The notes under the pieces are model-generated. The model saw only the letters and a list, made by a program, of their open reading frames with translations, made no database searches and had not been told where the DNA came from. From Oenanthe sinensis (lineage: Eukaryota > Streptophyta > Magnoliopsida > Apiales > Apiaceae), in assembly GCA_028671895.1 (NCBI GenBank), contig JAPMAC010000207.1, positions 8,742,001-8,806,000 of the forward strand: a stretch of 64,000 nucleotides of DNA. The letters are read 5' to 3'. Position 1 is the first letter of the stretch, and each line of letters begins with the position of its first letter. The translations under genes were made by a program, and so were the position numbers. This document shows, in pieces, positions 13,271-28,210 of the stretch.

Positions 13271-13828
13271 TCTTAGTTCTTTTGAACAAGAAAACAATTA
13301 GTAACAATTTGAGACTCATTCTTTACTCGTTCGAACATGAAAATAACTTGTCACTTCATTATTGACTCGTTTGAACATGGAAACAACTTGTAAACTCTTC
13401 TAGGACCATTCTTAGCTCTTTTGAACAAGAAAACAAATCGTAACAATTTGAGGCTCATTCTTGACTCGTTCGAACTTGGAAACAACTTGTAGCTTCATTG
13501 TTGACTCGTTTGAACATGGAAACGACTTGAAAACTCTTGTAGGACCATTTTTAGCTCTTTTGAACAAGAAAACAATTAGTAACAATTTGAGACTCATTCT
13601 TTACTCGTTCGAACTTGAAAATAACTTGTAACTTCATTATTGACTCGTTTGAACATGGAAACAACTTGTAAACTATTCTAGGACCATTCTTAGCTCTTTT
13701 GAACAAGAAAATAAATCGTAACAATTTGAGGCTCATTGTTGACTCGTTCGAACTTGGAAACAACTTGTAGCTTCATTGTTGACTCGTTTGAACTTGAAAA
13801 CAACTTGAAAACTCTTGTATGACCATTC

Positions 13829-16800
13829 TTAGTTCTTTTGAACAAGAAAACAATTAGTAACAATTTGAGACTCATTCTTTACTCGTTCGAACTTGAAAAT
13901 AACTTGTAACTTCATTATTGACTCGTTTGAACACGGAAACAACTTGTAAACTCTTCTAGGACCATTCTTAGCTCTTTTGAACAAGAAAATAAATCGTAAC
14001 AATTTGAGGCTCATTCTTGACTCGTTCGAACTTCGAAACAACTTGTAGCTTCATTGTTGACTCGTTTGAACATGGAAAAAACTTGAAAACTCTTGTAGGA
14101 CCATTCTTAGCTCTTTTGAACAAGAAAATAATTAGTAACAATTTGAGGCTTATTCTTGACTCGTTCGAACTTGGAAACAACTTGTAGCTTAATTGTTGAC
14201 TCGTTTGAACATGGAAACAAATTGAAAACTCTTCTAGGACCATTCTTAGCTCTTTTGAACAAGAAAACAAATCGTAACAATTTGAGACTCATTCTTGACT
14301 CGTTCGAACTTGGAAACAACTTGTAGCTTCATTGTTGACTCGTTTGAACTTGGAAACAACTTGAAAACTCTTGTATGACCATTCTTAGTTCTTTTGAACA
14401 AGAAAACAATTAGTAACAATTTGAGACTCATTCTTTACTTGTTCGAACATGAAAATAACTTGTCACTTCATTATTGACTCGTTTGAACATGGAAACAACT
14501 TGTAAACTCTTCTAGGACCATTCTTAGCTCTTTTGAACAAGAAAACAAATCGTAACAATTTGAGGCTCATTCTTGACTCGTTCGAACTTGGAAACAACTT
14601 GTAGCTTCATTGTTGACTCGTTTGAACATGGAAACGATTTGAAAATTCTTGTAGGACCATTTTTAGCTCTTTTGAACAAGAAAACAATTAGTAACAATTT
14701 GAGACTCATTCTTTACTCGTTCGAACTTGAAAATAACTTGTAACTTCATTATTGGCTCGTTTGAACATGGAAACAACATATAAACTCTTGTAGGACCATT
14801 CTTAGTTCTTTTGAATAAGAAAATAAATCGTAACAATTTGAGGCTCATTCTTGACTCGTTCGAACTTGGAAACAACTTGTAGCTTCATTGTTGACTCGTT
14901 TGAACTTGGAAACAACTTGAAAACTCTTGTATGACCATTCTTAGTTCTTTTGAACAGGAAAACAATTAGTAACAATTTGAGACTCATTCTTTACTCGTTC
15001 GAACTTGAAAATAACTTGTAACTTCATTATTGACTCGTTTGAACATGGAAACAACTTGTAAACTCTTCTAGGACCATTCTTAGCTCTTTAGAACAAGAAA
15101 ATAAATCGTAACAATTTGAGGTTCATTCTTGACTCGTTCGAACTTCGAAACAACTTGTAGCTTCATTGTTGACTCGTTTGAACATGGAAAAAACTTGAAA
15201 ACTCTTGTTGGACCATTCTTAGCTCTTTTGAACAAGAAAACAATTAGTAACAATTTGAGACTCATTCTTTACTCGTTCGAACAGGAAAATAACTTGTCAC
15301 TTCATTATTGACTCGTTTGAACATGGAAACAAATTGAAAACTCTTCTAGGACCATTCTTAGCTCTTTTGAACAAGAAAACAAATCGTAACAATTTGAGAC
15401 TCATTCTTTACTCGTTCGAACTTGGAAACAACTTGTAGCTTCATTGTTGACTCGTTTGAACTTGGAAACAACTTGAAAACTCTTGTAGGACCATTCTTAG
15501 CTCTTTTGAACAAGAGAACAAATCGTTACAATTTGAGGCTCATTCTTGACTCGTTCGAACTTGGAAACAACTTGTAGCTTCATTGTTGACTCGTTTGAAC
15601 TTGGAAACAACTTGAAAACTCTTGTATGACCATTCTTAGTTCTTTTGAACAAGAAAACAATTAGTAACAATTTGATACTCATTCTTTACTCGTTCGAACA
15701 TGAAAATAACTTGTCACTTCATTATTGACTCGTTTGAACATGGAAACAACTTGTAAACTCTTCTAGGACCATTCTTAGCTCTTTTGAACAAGAAAACAAA
15801 TCGTAACAATTTGAGGCTCATTCTTGACTCGTTCGAACTTGGAAACAACTTGTAGCTTCATTGTTGACTCGTTTGAACATGGAAACGACTTGAAAACTCT
15901 TGTAGGACCATTTTTAGCTCTTTTGAACAAGAAAACAATTAGTAACAATTTGAGACTCATTCTTTACTCGTTCGAACTTGAAAATAACTTGTAACTTCAT
16001 TATTGACTCGTTTGAACACGGAAACAACTTGTAAACTCTTCTAGGACCATTCTTAGCTCTTTTGAACAAGAAAATAAATCGTAACAATTTGAGGCTCATT
16101 CTTGACTCGTTCGAACTTCGAAACAACTTGTAGCTTCATTGTTGACTCGTTTGAACATGGAAAAAACTTGAAAACTCTTGTAGGACCATTCTTAGCTCTT
16201 TTGAACAAGAAAATAATTAGTAACAATTTGAGGCTCATTCTTGACTCGTTCGAACTTGGAAACAACTTGTAGCTTAATTGTTGACTCGTTTGAACATGGA
16301 AACAAATTGAAAACTCTTCTAGGACCATTCTTAGCTCTTTTGAACAAGAAAACAAATCGTAACAATTTGAGACTCATTCTTGACTCGTTCGAACTTGGAA
16401 ACAACTTGTAGCTTCATTGTTGACTCGTTTGAACTTGGAAACAACTTGAAAACTCTTGTATGACCATTCTTAGTTCTTTTGAACAAGAAAACAATTAGTA
16501 ACAATTTGAGACTCATTCTTTACTTGTTCGAACATGAAAATAACTTGTCACTTCATTATTGACTCGTTTGAACATGGAAACAACTTGTAAACTCTTCTAG
16601 GACCATTCTTAGCTCTTTTGAACAAGAAAACAAATTGTAACAATTTGAGGCTCATTCTTGACTCGTTCGAACTTGGAAACAACTTGTAGCTTCATTGTTG
16701 ACTCGTTTGAACATGGAAACGACTTGAAAATTCTTGTAGGACCATTTTTAGTTCTTTTGAACAAGAAAACAATTAGAAACAATTTGAGACTCATTCTTTA

Positions 16801-17072
16801 CTCGTTCGAACTTGAAAATAACTTGTAACTTCATTATTGGCTCGTTTGAACATGGAAACAACATATAAACTCTTGTAGGACCATTCTTAGTTCTTTTGAA
16901 TAAGAAAATAAATCGTAACAATTTGAGGCTCATTCTTGACTCGTTCGAACTTGGAAACAACTTGTAGCTTCATTGTTGACTCGTTTGAACTTGGAAACAA
17001 CTTGAAAACTCTTGTATGACCATTCTTAGTTCTTTTGAACAGGAAAACAATTAGTAACAATTTGAGACTCAT
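13829..17072 (+). repeat. Higher-order repeat, 2085 bp (15 units), about 1.5 copies
   Basis: Landmarks at 13829, 13968, 14107, 14246, 14524, 14663 and 14802 recur 2085 bp downstream. Private changes include GAACACGGAAAC, ATTGGCTCG, ACAACATATAAACTC and TTTGAATAAG. The flanking stretch 12717-13597 recurs with a different offset (2363 bp) at 15080-15960, so this is a staggered rather than simple tandem duplication. Confidence 0.75.
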
Positions 17073-17215
17073 TCTTTACTCGTTCGAACTTGAAAATAAC
17101 TTGTAACTTCATTATTGACTCGTTTGAACATGGAAACAACTTGTAAACTCTTCTAGGACCATTCTTAGCTCTTTGGAACAAGAAAATAAATCGTAACAAT
17201 TTGAGGCTCATTCTT

Positions 17216-17314
17216 GACTCGTTCGAACTTGGAAACAACTTGAAAACTCTTGTATGACCATTCTTAGTTCTTTTGAACAGGAAAACAATTAGTAACAATT
17301 TGAAACTCATTCTT
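17216..17314 (+). repeat. First 99-bp short monomer (class I, A/B fusion)
   Basis: The unit begins GACTCGTTCGAACTTGG like A but continues with CTTGAAAACTCTTGTATG, which belongs to B. The next unit starts at 17315, so the length is 99 bp. The retained CGAAC core comes from A and the tail from B, placing the join within the shared GGAAACAACTTG. No unit of this kind occurs to the left of here in the window. Confidence 0.9.
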
Positions 17315-18792
17315 TACTCGTTCGAACTTGAAAATAACTTGTAGCTTCATTGTTGACTCGTTTGAACATGGAAAAAACTTGAAAACTCTTGTTGGACCAT
17401 TCTTAGCTCTTTTGAACAAGAAAACAATTAGTAACAATTTGAGACTCATTCTTTACTCGTTCGAACATGAAAATAACTTGTCACTTCATTATTGACTCGT
17501 TTGAACATGGAAACAAATTGAAAACTCTTCTAGGACCATTCTTAGCTCTTTTGAACAAGAAAACAAATCGTAACAATTTGAGACTCATTCTTTACTCGTT
17601 CGAACTTGGAAACAACTTGTAGCTTCATTGTTGACTCGTTTGAACTTGGAAACAACTTGAAAACTCTTGTAGGACCATTCTTAGCTCTTTTGAACAAGAG
17701 AACAAATCGTTACAATTTGAGGCTCATTCTTGACTCGTTCGAACTTGGAAACAACTTGTAGCTTCATTGTTGACTCGTTTGAACTTGGAAACAACTTGAA
17801 AACTCTTGTATGACCATTCTTAGTTCTTTTGAACAAGAAAACAATTAGTAACAATTTGAGACTCATTCTTTACTCGTTCGAACATGAAAATAACTTGTCA
17901 CTTCATTATTGACTCGTTTGAACATGGAAACAACTTGTAAACTCTTCTAGGACCATTCTTAGCTCTTTTGAACAAGAAAACAAATCGTAACAATTTGAGG
18001 CTCATTCTTGACTCGTTCGAACTTGGAAACAACTTGTAGCTTCATTGTTGACTCGTTTGAACATGGAAACGACTTGAAAACTCTTGTAGGACCATTCTTA
18101 GCTCTTTTGAACAAGAAAACAATTAGTAACAATTTGAGACTCATTCTTTACTCGTTCGAACTTGAAAATAACTTGTAACTTCATTATTGACTCGTTTGAA
18201 CATGGAAACAACTTGTAAACTCTTCTAGGACCATTCTTAGCTCTTTTGAACAAGAAAATAAATCGTAACAATTTGAGGCTCATTGTTGACTCGTTCGAAC
18301 TTGGAAACAACTTGTAGCTTCATTGTTGACTCGTTTGAACTTGAAAACAACTTGAAAACTCTTGTATGACCATTCTTAGTTCTTTTGAACAAGAAAACAA
18401 TTAGTAACAATTTGAGACTCATTCTTTACTCGTTCGAACTTGAAAATAACTTGTAACTTCATTATTGACTCGTTTGAACATGGAAACAACTTGTAAACTT
18501 TTCTAGGACCATTCTTAGCTCTTTTGAACAAGAAAATAAATCGTAACAATTTGAGGCTCATTCTTGACTCGTTCGAAATTCGAAACAACTTGTAGCTTCA
18601 TTGTTGACTCGTTTGAACATGGAAAAAACTTGAAAACTCTTGTAGGACCATTCTTAGCTCTTTTGAACAAGAAAACAATTAGTAACAATTTGAGACTCAT
18701 TCTTTACTCGTTCGAACATGAAAATAACTTGTCACTTCATTATTGACTCGTTTGAACATGAAAACAAATTGAAAACTCTTCTAGGACCATTC

Positions 18793-21700
18793 TTAGCTCT
18801 TTTGAACAAGAAAACAAATCGTAACAATTTGAGACTCATTCTTGACTCGTTCGAACTTGGAAACAACTTGTAGCTTCATTGTTGACTCGTTTGAACTTGG
18901 AAAGAACTTGAAAACTCTTGTATGACCATTCTTAGTTCTTTTGAACAAGAAAACAATTAGTAACAATTTGAGACTCATTCTTTACTTGTTCGAACATGAA
19001 AATAACTTGTCACTTCATTATTGACTCATTTGAACATGGAAACAACTTGTAAACTCTTCTAGGACCATTCTTAGCTCTTTTGAACAAGAAAACAAATCGT
19101 AACAATTTGAGGCTCATTCTTGACTCGTTCGAACTTGGAAACAACTTGTAGCTTCATTGTTGACTCGTTTGAACATGGAAACGACTTGAAAACTCTTGTA
19201 GGACCATTTTTAGCTCTTTTGAACAAGAAAACAATTAGTAACAATTTGAGACTCATTCTTTACTCGTTCGAACTTGAAAATAACTTGTAACTTCATTATT
19301 GGCTCGTTTGAACATGGAAACAACATGTAAACTCTTGTAGGACCATTCTTAGTTCTTTTGAATAAGAAAATAAATCGTAACAATTTGAGGCTCATTCTTG
19401 ACTCGTTCGAACTTGGAAACAACTTGTAGCTTCATTGTTGACTCGTTTGAACTTGGAAACAACTTGAAAACTCTTGTATGACCATTCTTAGTTCTTTTGA
19501 ACAGGAAAACAATTAGTAACAATTTGAGACTCATTCTTTACTCGTTCGAACTTGAAAATAACTTGTAACTTCATTATTGACTCGTTTGAACATGGAAACA
19601 ACTTGTAAACTCTTCTAGGACCATTCTTAGCTCTTTTGAACAAGAAAATAAATCGTAACAATTTGTGCTCATTCTTGACTCGTTCGAACTTGGAAAAAAC
19701 TTGAAAACTCTTGTATGACCATTCTTAGTTCTTTTGAACAAGAAAACAATTAGTAACAATTTGAGACTCATTCTTTACTCGTTCGAACTGGAAAATAACT
19801 TGTAACTTCATTATTGACTCGTTTGAACATGGAAACAACTTGTAAACTCTTCTAGGACCATTCTTAGCTCTTTTGAACAAGAAAATAAATCGTAACAATT
19901 TGAGGCTCATTCTTGACTCGTTCGAACTTGGAAACAACTTGTAGCTTCATTGTTGACTCGTTTGAACTTGGAAACAACTTGAAAACTCTTGTATGACCAT
20001 TCTTAGTTCTTTTGAACAGGAAAACAATTAGTAACAATTTGAGACTCATTCTTTACTCGTTCGAACTTGAAAATAACTTGTAACTTCATTATTGACTCGT
20101 TTGAACATGGAAACAACTTGTAAACTTTTATAGGACCATTCTTAGCTCTTTTGAACAAGAAAATAAATCGTAACAATTTGAGGCTCATTCTTGACTCGTT
20201 CGAACTTGGAAACAACTTGAAAACTCTTGTATGACCATTCTTAGTTCTTTTAAACAAGAAAAAAATAAGTAACAATTTGAGACTCATTCTTTACTCGTTC
20301 GAACTTGAAAATAACTTGTAACTTCATTATTGACTCGTTTGAACATGGAAACAACTTGTAATCTCTTCTAGGACCATTCTTAGCTCTTTTGAACAAGAAA
20401 ATAAATCGTAACAATTTGAGGCTCATTCTTGACTCGTTCGAACTTGGAAACAACTTGTAGCTTCATTGTTGACTCGTTTGAACTTGGAAACAACTTGAAA
20501 ACTCTTGTATGACCATTCTTAGTTCTTTTGAACAAGAAAACAATTAGTAACAATTTGAGACTCATTCTTTACTCGTTCGAACTTGAAAATAACTTCTAAC
20601 TTCATTAATGACTCGTTTGAACATGGAAACAACTTGTAAACTCTTCTAGGACCATTCTTAGCTCTTTTGAACAAGAAAATAAATCGTAACAATTTGAGGC
20701 TCATTCTTGACTCGTTCGAACTTCGAAACAACTTGTAGCTTCATTATTGACTCGTTTGAACATGGAAAAAACTTGAAAACTCTTGTAGGACCATTCTTAG
20801 CTCTTTTGAACAAGAAAACAATTAGTAACAATTTGAGACTCATTCTTTACTCGTTCGAACATGAAAATAACTTGTCACTTCATTATTGACTCGTTTGAAC
20901 ATGGAAACAAATTGAAAACTCTTCTAGGACCATTCTTAGCTCTTTTGAACAAGAAAACAAATCGTAACAATTTGAGACTCATTCTTTACTCGTTCGAACT
21001 TGGAAACAACTTGTAGCTTCATTGTTGACTCGTTTGAACTTGGAAACAACTTGAAAACTCTTGTAGGACAATTCTTAGCTCTTTTCAACAAGAAAATAAA
21101 TCGTAACAATTTGAGGCTCATTCTCTACTCGTTCGAACTTGGAAACAACTTGTAGCTTCATTGTTGACTCGTTTGAACATGGAAACGACTTGAAAACTCT
21201 TGTAGGACCATTCTTAGCTCTTTTGAACAAGAAAATAAATCGTAACAATTTGAGGCTCATTCTTGACTCGTTCGAACTTGGAAACAACTTGTAGCTTCAT
21301 TGTTGACTCGTTTGAACTTGGAAACAACTTGAAAACTCTTGTATGACCATTCTTAGTTCTTTTGAACAAGAAAACAATTAGTAACAATTTGAGACTCATT
21401 CTTTACTCGTTCGAACATGAAAATAACTTGTCACTTCATTATTGACTCGTTTGAACATGAAAACAAATTGAAAACTCTTCTAGGACCATTCTTAGCTCTT
21501 TTGAACAAGAAAACAAATCGTAACAATTTGAGACTCATTCTTGACTCGTTCGAACTTGGAAACAACTTGTAGCTTCATTGTTGACTCGTTTGAACTTGGA
21601 AACAACTTGAAAACTCTTGTATGACCATTCTTAGTTCTTTTGAACAAGAAAACAATTAGTAACAATTTGAGACTCATTCTTTACTTGTTCGAACATGAAA

Positions 21701-24700
21701 ATAACTTGTCACTTCATTATTGACTCATTTGAACATGGAAATAACTTGTAAACTCTTCTAGGACCATTCTTAGCTCTTTTGAACAAGAAAACAAATCGTA
21801 ACAATTTGAGGCTCATTCTTGACTCGTTCGAACTTGGAAACAACTTGTAGCTTCATTGTTGACTCGTTTGAACATGGAAACGACTTGAAAACTCTTGTAG
21901 GACCATTTTTAGCTCTTTTGAACAAGAAAACAATTAGTAACAATTTGAGACTCATTCTTTACTCGTTCGAACTTGAAAATAACTTGTAACTTCATTATTG
22001 GCTCGTTTGAACATGGAAACAACATGTAAACTCTTGTAGGACCATTCTTAGTTCTTTTGAATAAGAAAATAAATCGTAACAATTTGAGGCTCATTCTTGA
22101 CTCGTTCGAACTTGGAAACAACTCTTAGCTTCATTGTTGACTCGTTTGAACTTGGAAACAACTTGACAACTCTTGTATGACCATTCTTAGTTCTTTTGAA
22201 CAAGAAAACAATTAGTAACAATTTGAGACTCATTCTTTACTCGTTCGAACTTGAAAATAACTTGTAACTTCATTATTGACTCGTTTGAACATGGAAACAA
22301 CTTGTAAACTCTTCTAGGACCATTCTTAGCTCTTTTGAACAAGAAAATAAATCGTAACAATTTGAGGCTCATTCTTGACTCGTTCGAACTTGGAAACAAC
22401 TTGAAAACTCTTGTATGACCATTCTTAGTTCTTTTGAACAAGAAAACAATTAGTAACAATTTGAGACTCATTCTTTACTCGTTCGAACTTGAAAATAACT
22501 TGTAACTTCATTATTGACTCGTTTGAACATGGAAACAACTTGTAAACTCTTCTAGGACCATTCTTAGCTCTTTTGAACAAGAAAATAAATCGTAACAATT
22601 TGAGGCTCATTCTTGACTCGTTCGAACTTGGAAACAACTTGTAGCTTCATTGTTGACTCGTTTGAACTTGGAAACAACTTGAAAACTCTTGTATGACCAT
22701 TCTTAGTTCTTTTGAACAGGAAAACAATTAGTAACAATTTGAGACTCATTCTTTACTCGTTCGAACTTGAAAATAACTTGTAACTTCATTATTGACTCGT
22801 TTGAACATGGAAACAACTTGTAAACTTTTATAGGACCATTCTTAGCTCTTTTGAACAAGAAAATAAATCGTAACAATTTGAGGCTCATTCTTGACTCGTT
22901 CGAACTTGGAAACAACTTGAAAACTCTTGTATGACCATTCTTAGTTCTTTTGAACAAGAAAACAATTAGTAACAATTTGAGACTCATTCTTTACTCGTTC
23001 GAACTTGAAAATAACTTGTAACTTCATTATTGACTCGTTTGAACATGGAAACAACTTGTAAACTCTTCTAGGACCATTCTTAGCTCTTTTGAACAAGAAA
23101 ATAAATCGTAACAATTTGAGGCTCATTCTTGACTCGTTCGAACTTGGAAACAACTTGTAGCTTCATTGCTGACTCGTTTGAACTTGGAAACAACTTGAAA
23201 ACTCTTGTATGACCATTCTTAGTTCTTTTGAACAAGAAAACAATTAGTAACAATTTGAGACTCATTCTTTACTCGTTCGAACTTGAAAATAACTTGTAAC
23301 TTCATTATTGACTCGTTTGAACATGGAAACAACTTGTAAACTCGTCTAGGACCATTCTTAGCTCTTTTGAACAAGAAAATAAATCGTAACAATTTGAGGC
23401 TCATTCTTGACTCGTTCGAACTTGGAAACAACTTGAAAACTCTTGTATGACCATTCTTAGTTCTTTTAAACAAGAAAAAAATTAGTAACAATTTGAGACT
23501 CATTCTTTACTCGTTCGAACTTGAAAATAACTTGTAACTTCATTATTGACTCGTTTGAACATGGAAACAACTTGTAATCTCTTCTAGGACCATTCTTAGC
23601 TCTTTTGAACAAGAAAATAAATCGTAACAATTTGAGGCTCATTCTTGACTCGTTCGAACTTGGAAACAACTTGTAGCTTCATTGTTGACTCGTTTGAACT
23701 TGGAAACAACTTGAAAACTCTTGTATGACCATTCTTAGTTCTTTTGAACAAGAAAACAATTAGTAACAATTTGAGACTCATTCTTTACTCGTTCGAACTT
23801 GAAAATAACTTCTAACTTCATTAATGACTCGTTTGAACATGGAAACAACTTGTAAACTCTTCTAGGACCATTCTTAGCTCTTTTGAACAAGAAAATAAAT
23901 CGTAACAATTTGAGGCTCATTCTTGACTCGTTCGAACTTCGAAACAACTTGTAGCTTCATTATTGACTCGTTTGAACATGGAAAAAACTTGAAAACTCTT
24001 GTAGGACCATTCTTAGCTCTTTTGAACAAGAAAACAATTAGTAACAATTTGAGACTCATTCTTTACTCGTTCGAACATGAAAATAACTTGTCACTTCATT
24101 ATTGACTCGTTTGAACATGGAAACAAATTGAAAACTCTTCTAGGACCATTCTTAGCTCTTTTGAACAGGAAAACAAATCGTAACAATTTGAGACTCATTC
24201 TTTACTCGTTCGAACTTGGAAACAACTTGTAGCTTCATTGTTGACTCGTTTGAACTTGGAAACAACTTGAAAACTCTTGTAGGACAATTCTTAGCTCTTT
24301 TCAACAAGAAAACAAATCGTAACAATTTGAGGCTCATTCTCTACTCGTTCGAACTTGGAAACAACTTGTAGCTTCATTGTTGACTCGTTTGAACATGGAA
24401 ACGACTTGAAAACTCTTGTAGGACCATTCTTAGCTCTTTTGAACAAGAAAATAAATCGTAACAATTTGAGGCTCATTCTTGACTCGTTCGAACTTGGAAA
24501 CAACTTGTAGCTTCATTGTTGACTCGTTTGAACTTGGAAACAACTTGAAAACTCTTGTATGACCATTCTTAGTTCTTTTGAACAAGAAAACAATTAGTAA
24601 CAATTTGAGACTCATTCTTTACTTGTTCGAACATGAAAATAACTTGTCACTTCATTATTGACTCGTTTGAACATGGAAACAACTTGTAAACTCTTCTTGG

Positions 24701-27700
24701 ACCATTCTTAGCTCTTTTGAACAAGAAAACAAATCGTAACAATTTGAGGCTCATTCTTGACTCGTTCGAACTTGGAAACAACTTGTAGCTTCATTGTTGA
24801 CTCGTTTGAACATGGAAACGACTTGAAAACTCTTGTAGGACCATTCTTAGCTCTTTTGAACAAGAAAACAATTAGTATCAATTTGAGGCTCATTCTTGAC
24901 TCGTTCAAACTTGGAAACAACTTGTAGCTTCATTGTTGACTCGTTTGAACATGGAAACAACTTGTAAACTTTTATAGGACCATTCTTAGCTCTTTTGAAC
25001 AAGAAAATAAATCGTAACAATTTGAGGCTCATACTTGACTCGTTCGAACTTGGAAACAACTTGAAAACTCTTGTATGACCATTCTTAGTTCTTTTGAACA
25101 AGAAAACAATTAGTAACAATTTGAGACTCATTCTTTACTCGTTCGAACTTGAAAATAACTTGTAACTTCATTATTGACTCGTTTGAACATGGAAACAACT
25201 TGTAAACTCTTCTAGGACCATTCTTAGCTCTTTTGAACAAGAAAATAAATCGTAACAATTTGAGGCTCATTCTTGACTCGTTCGAACTTGGAAACAACTT
25301 GTAGCTTCATTGCTGACTCGTTTGAACTTGGAAACAACTTGAAAACTCTTGTATGACCATTCTTAGTTCTTTTGAACAAGAAAACAATTAGTAACAATAT
25401 GAGACTCATTCTTTACTCGTTCGAACTTGAAAATAACTTGTAACTTCATTATTGACTCGTTTAAACATGGAAACAACTTGTAAACTCTTCTAGGACCATT
25501 CTTAGCTCTTTTGAACAAGAAAATAAATCGTAACAATTTGAGGCTCATTCTTGACTCGTTCGAACTTGGAAACAACTTGAAAACTCTTGTATGACCATTC
25601 TTAGTTCTTTTAAACAAGAAAAAAATTAGTAACAATTTGAGACTCATTCTTTACTCGTTCGAACTTGAAAATAACTTGTAACTTCATTATTGACTCGTTT
25701 GAACATGGAAACAACTTGTAATCTCTTCTAGGACCATTCTTAGCTCTTTTGAACAAGAAAATAAATCGTAACAATTTGAGGCTCATTCTTGACTCGTTCG
25801 AACTTGGAAACAACTTGTAGCTTCATTGTTGACTCGTTTGAACTTGGAAACAACTTGAAAACTCTTGTATGACCATTCTTAGTTCTTTTGAACAAGAAAA
25901 CAATTAGTAACAATTTGAGACTCATTCTTTACTCGTTCGAACTTGAAAATAACTTCTAACTTCATTAATGACTCGTTTGAACATGGAAACAACTTGTAAA
26001 CTCTTCTAGGACCATTCTTAGCTCTTTTGAACAAGAAAATAAATCGTAACAATTTGAGGCTCATTCTTGACTCGTTCGAACTTCGAAACAACTTGTAGCT
26101 TCATTATTGACTCGTTTGAACATGGAAAAAACTTGAAAACTCTTGTAGGACCATTCTTAGCTCTTTTGAACAAGAAAACAATTAGTAACAATTTAAGACT
26201 CATTCTTTACTCGTTCGAACATGAAAATAACTTGTCACTTCATTATTGACTCGTTTGAACATGGAAACAAATTGAAAACTCTTCTAGGACCATTCTTAGC
26301 TCTTTTGAACAAGAAAATAAATCGTAACAATTTGAGACTCATTCTTTACTCGTTCGAACTTGGAAACAACTTGTAGCTTCATTGTTGACTCGTTTGAACT
26401 TGGAAACAACTTGAAAACTCTTCTAGGACCATTCTTAGCTCTTTTGAACAAGAAAATAAATCGTAACAATTTGAGGCTCATTCTTGACTCGTTCGAACTT
26501 CGAAACAACTTGTAGCTTCATTATTGACTCGTTTGAACATGGAAAAAACTTGAAAAGTCTTGTAGGACCATTCTTAGCTCTTTTGAACAAGAAAACAATT
26601 AGTAACAATTTGAGACTCATTCTTTACTCGTTCGAACATGAAAATAACTTGTCACTTCATTATTGACTCGTTTGAACATGGAAACAAATTGAAAACTCTT
26701 CTAGGACCATTCTTAGCTCTTTTGAACAAGAAAACAAATCGTAACAATTTGAGACTCATTCTTTACTCGTTCGAACTTGGAAACAACTTGTAGCTTCATT
26801 GTTGACTCGTTTGAACTTGGAAACAACTTGAAAACTCTTGTAGGACAATTCTTAGCTCTTTTCAACAAGAAAACAAATCGTAACAATTTGAGGCTCATTC
26901 TCTACTCGTTCGAACTTGGAAACAACTTGTAGCTTCATTGTTGACTCGTTTGAACATGGAAACGACTTGAAAACTCTTGTAGGACCATTCTTAGCTCTTT
27001 TGAACAAGAAAATAAATCGTAACAATTTGAGGCTCATTCTTGACTCGTTCGAACTTGGAAACAACTTGTAGCTTCATTGTTGACTCGTTTGAACTTGGAA
27101 ACAACTTGAAAACTCTTGTATGACCATTCTTAGTTCTTTTGAACAAGAAAACAATTAGTAACAATTTGAGACTCATTCTTTACTTGTTCGAACATGAAAA
27201 TAACTTGTCACTTCATTATTGACTCGTTTGAACATGGAAACAACTTGTAAACTCTTCTTGGACCATTCTTAGCTCTTTTGAACAAGAAAACAAATCGTAA
27301 CAATTTGAGGCTCATTCTTGACTCGTTCGAACTTGGAAACAACTTGTAGCTTCATTGTTGACTCGTTTGAACATGGAAACGACTTGAAAACTCTTGTAGG
27401 ACCATTCTTAGCTCTTTTGAACAAGAAAACAATTAGTATCAATTTGAGGCTCATTCTTGACTCGTTCAAACTTGGAAACAACTTGTAGCTTCATTGTTGA
27501 CTCGTTTGAACATGGAAACAACTTGTAAACTTTTATAGGACCATTCTTAGCTCTTTTGAACAAGAAAATAAATCGTAACAATTTGAGGCTCATTCTTGAC
27601 TCGTTCGAACTTGGAAACAACTTGAAAACTCTTGTATGACCATTCTTAGTTCTTTTGAACAAGAAAACAATTAGTAACAATTTGAGACTCATTCTTTACT

Positions 27701-28210
27701 CGTTCGAACTTGAAAATAACTTGTAACTTCATTATTGACTCGTTTGAACATGGAAACAACTTGTAAACTCTTCTAGGACCATTCTTAGCTCTTTTGAACA
27801 AGAAAATAAATCGTAACAATTTGAAGCTCATTCTTGACTCGTTCGAACTTGGAAACAACTTGTAGCTGCATTGCTGACTCGTTTGAACTTGGAAACAACT
27901 TGAAAACTCTTGTATGACCATTCTTAGTTCTTTTGAACAAGAAAACAATTAGTAACAATTTGAGACTCATTCTTTACTCGTTCGAACTTGAAAATAACTT
28001 GTAACTTCATTATTGACTCGTTTGAACATGGAAACAACTTGTAAACTCTTCTAGGACCATTCTTAGCTCTTTTGAACAAGAAAATAAATCGTAACAATTT
28101 GAGGCTCATTCTTGACTCGTTCGAACTTGGAAACAACTTGAAAACTCTTGTATGACCATTCTTAGTTCTTTTAAACAAGAAAAAAATTAGTAACAATTTG
28201 AGACTCATTC
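18793..28210 (+). repeat. Higher-order repeat family of 2144 to 3216 bp
   Basis: Landmarks from 19725 to 21214 recur 3216 bp downstream (22941 to 24430). Those from 22941 to 23923 recur again at 2144 bp, and those from 24152 to 25363 at 2561 bp, which is 2144 plus a 417-bp insertion carrying an extra e-type unit (26484). The stretch 18793-19534 recurs at 21492-22233. Private markers include AATAACTTCTAACTTC, TTCATTAATGAC, TTTTCAACAAG with TTCTCTACTCG, and CTTTTAAACAAGAAAAAA. Confidence 0.8.
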
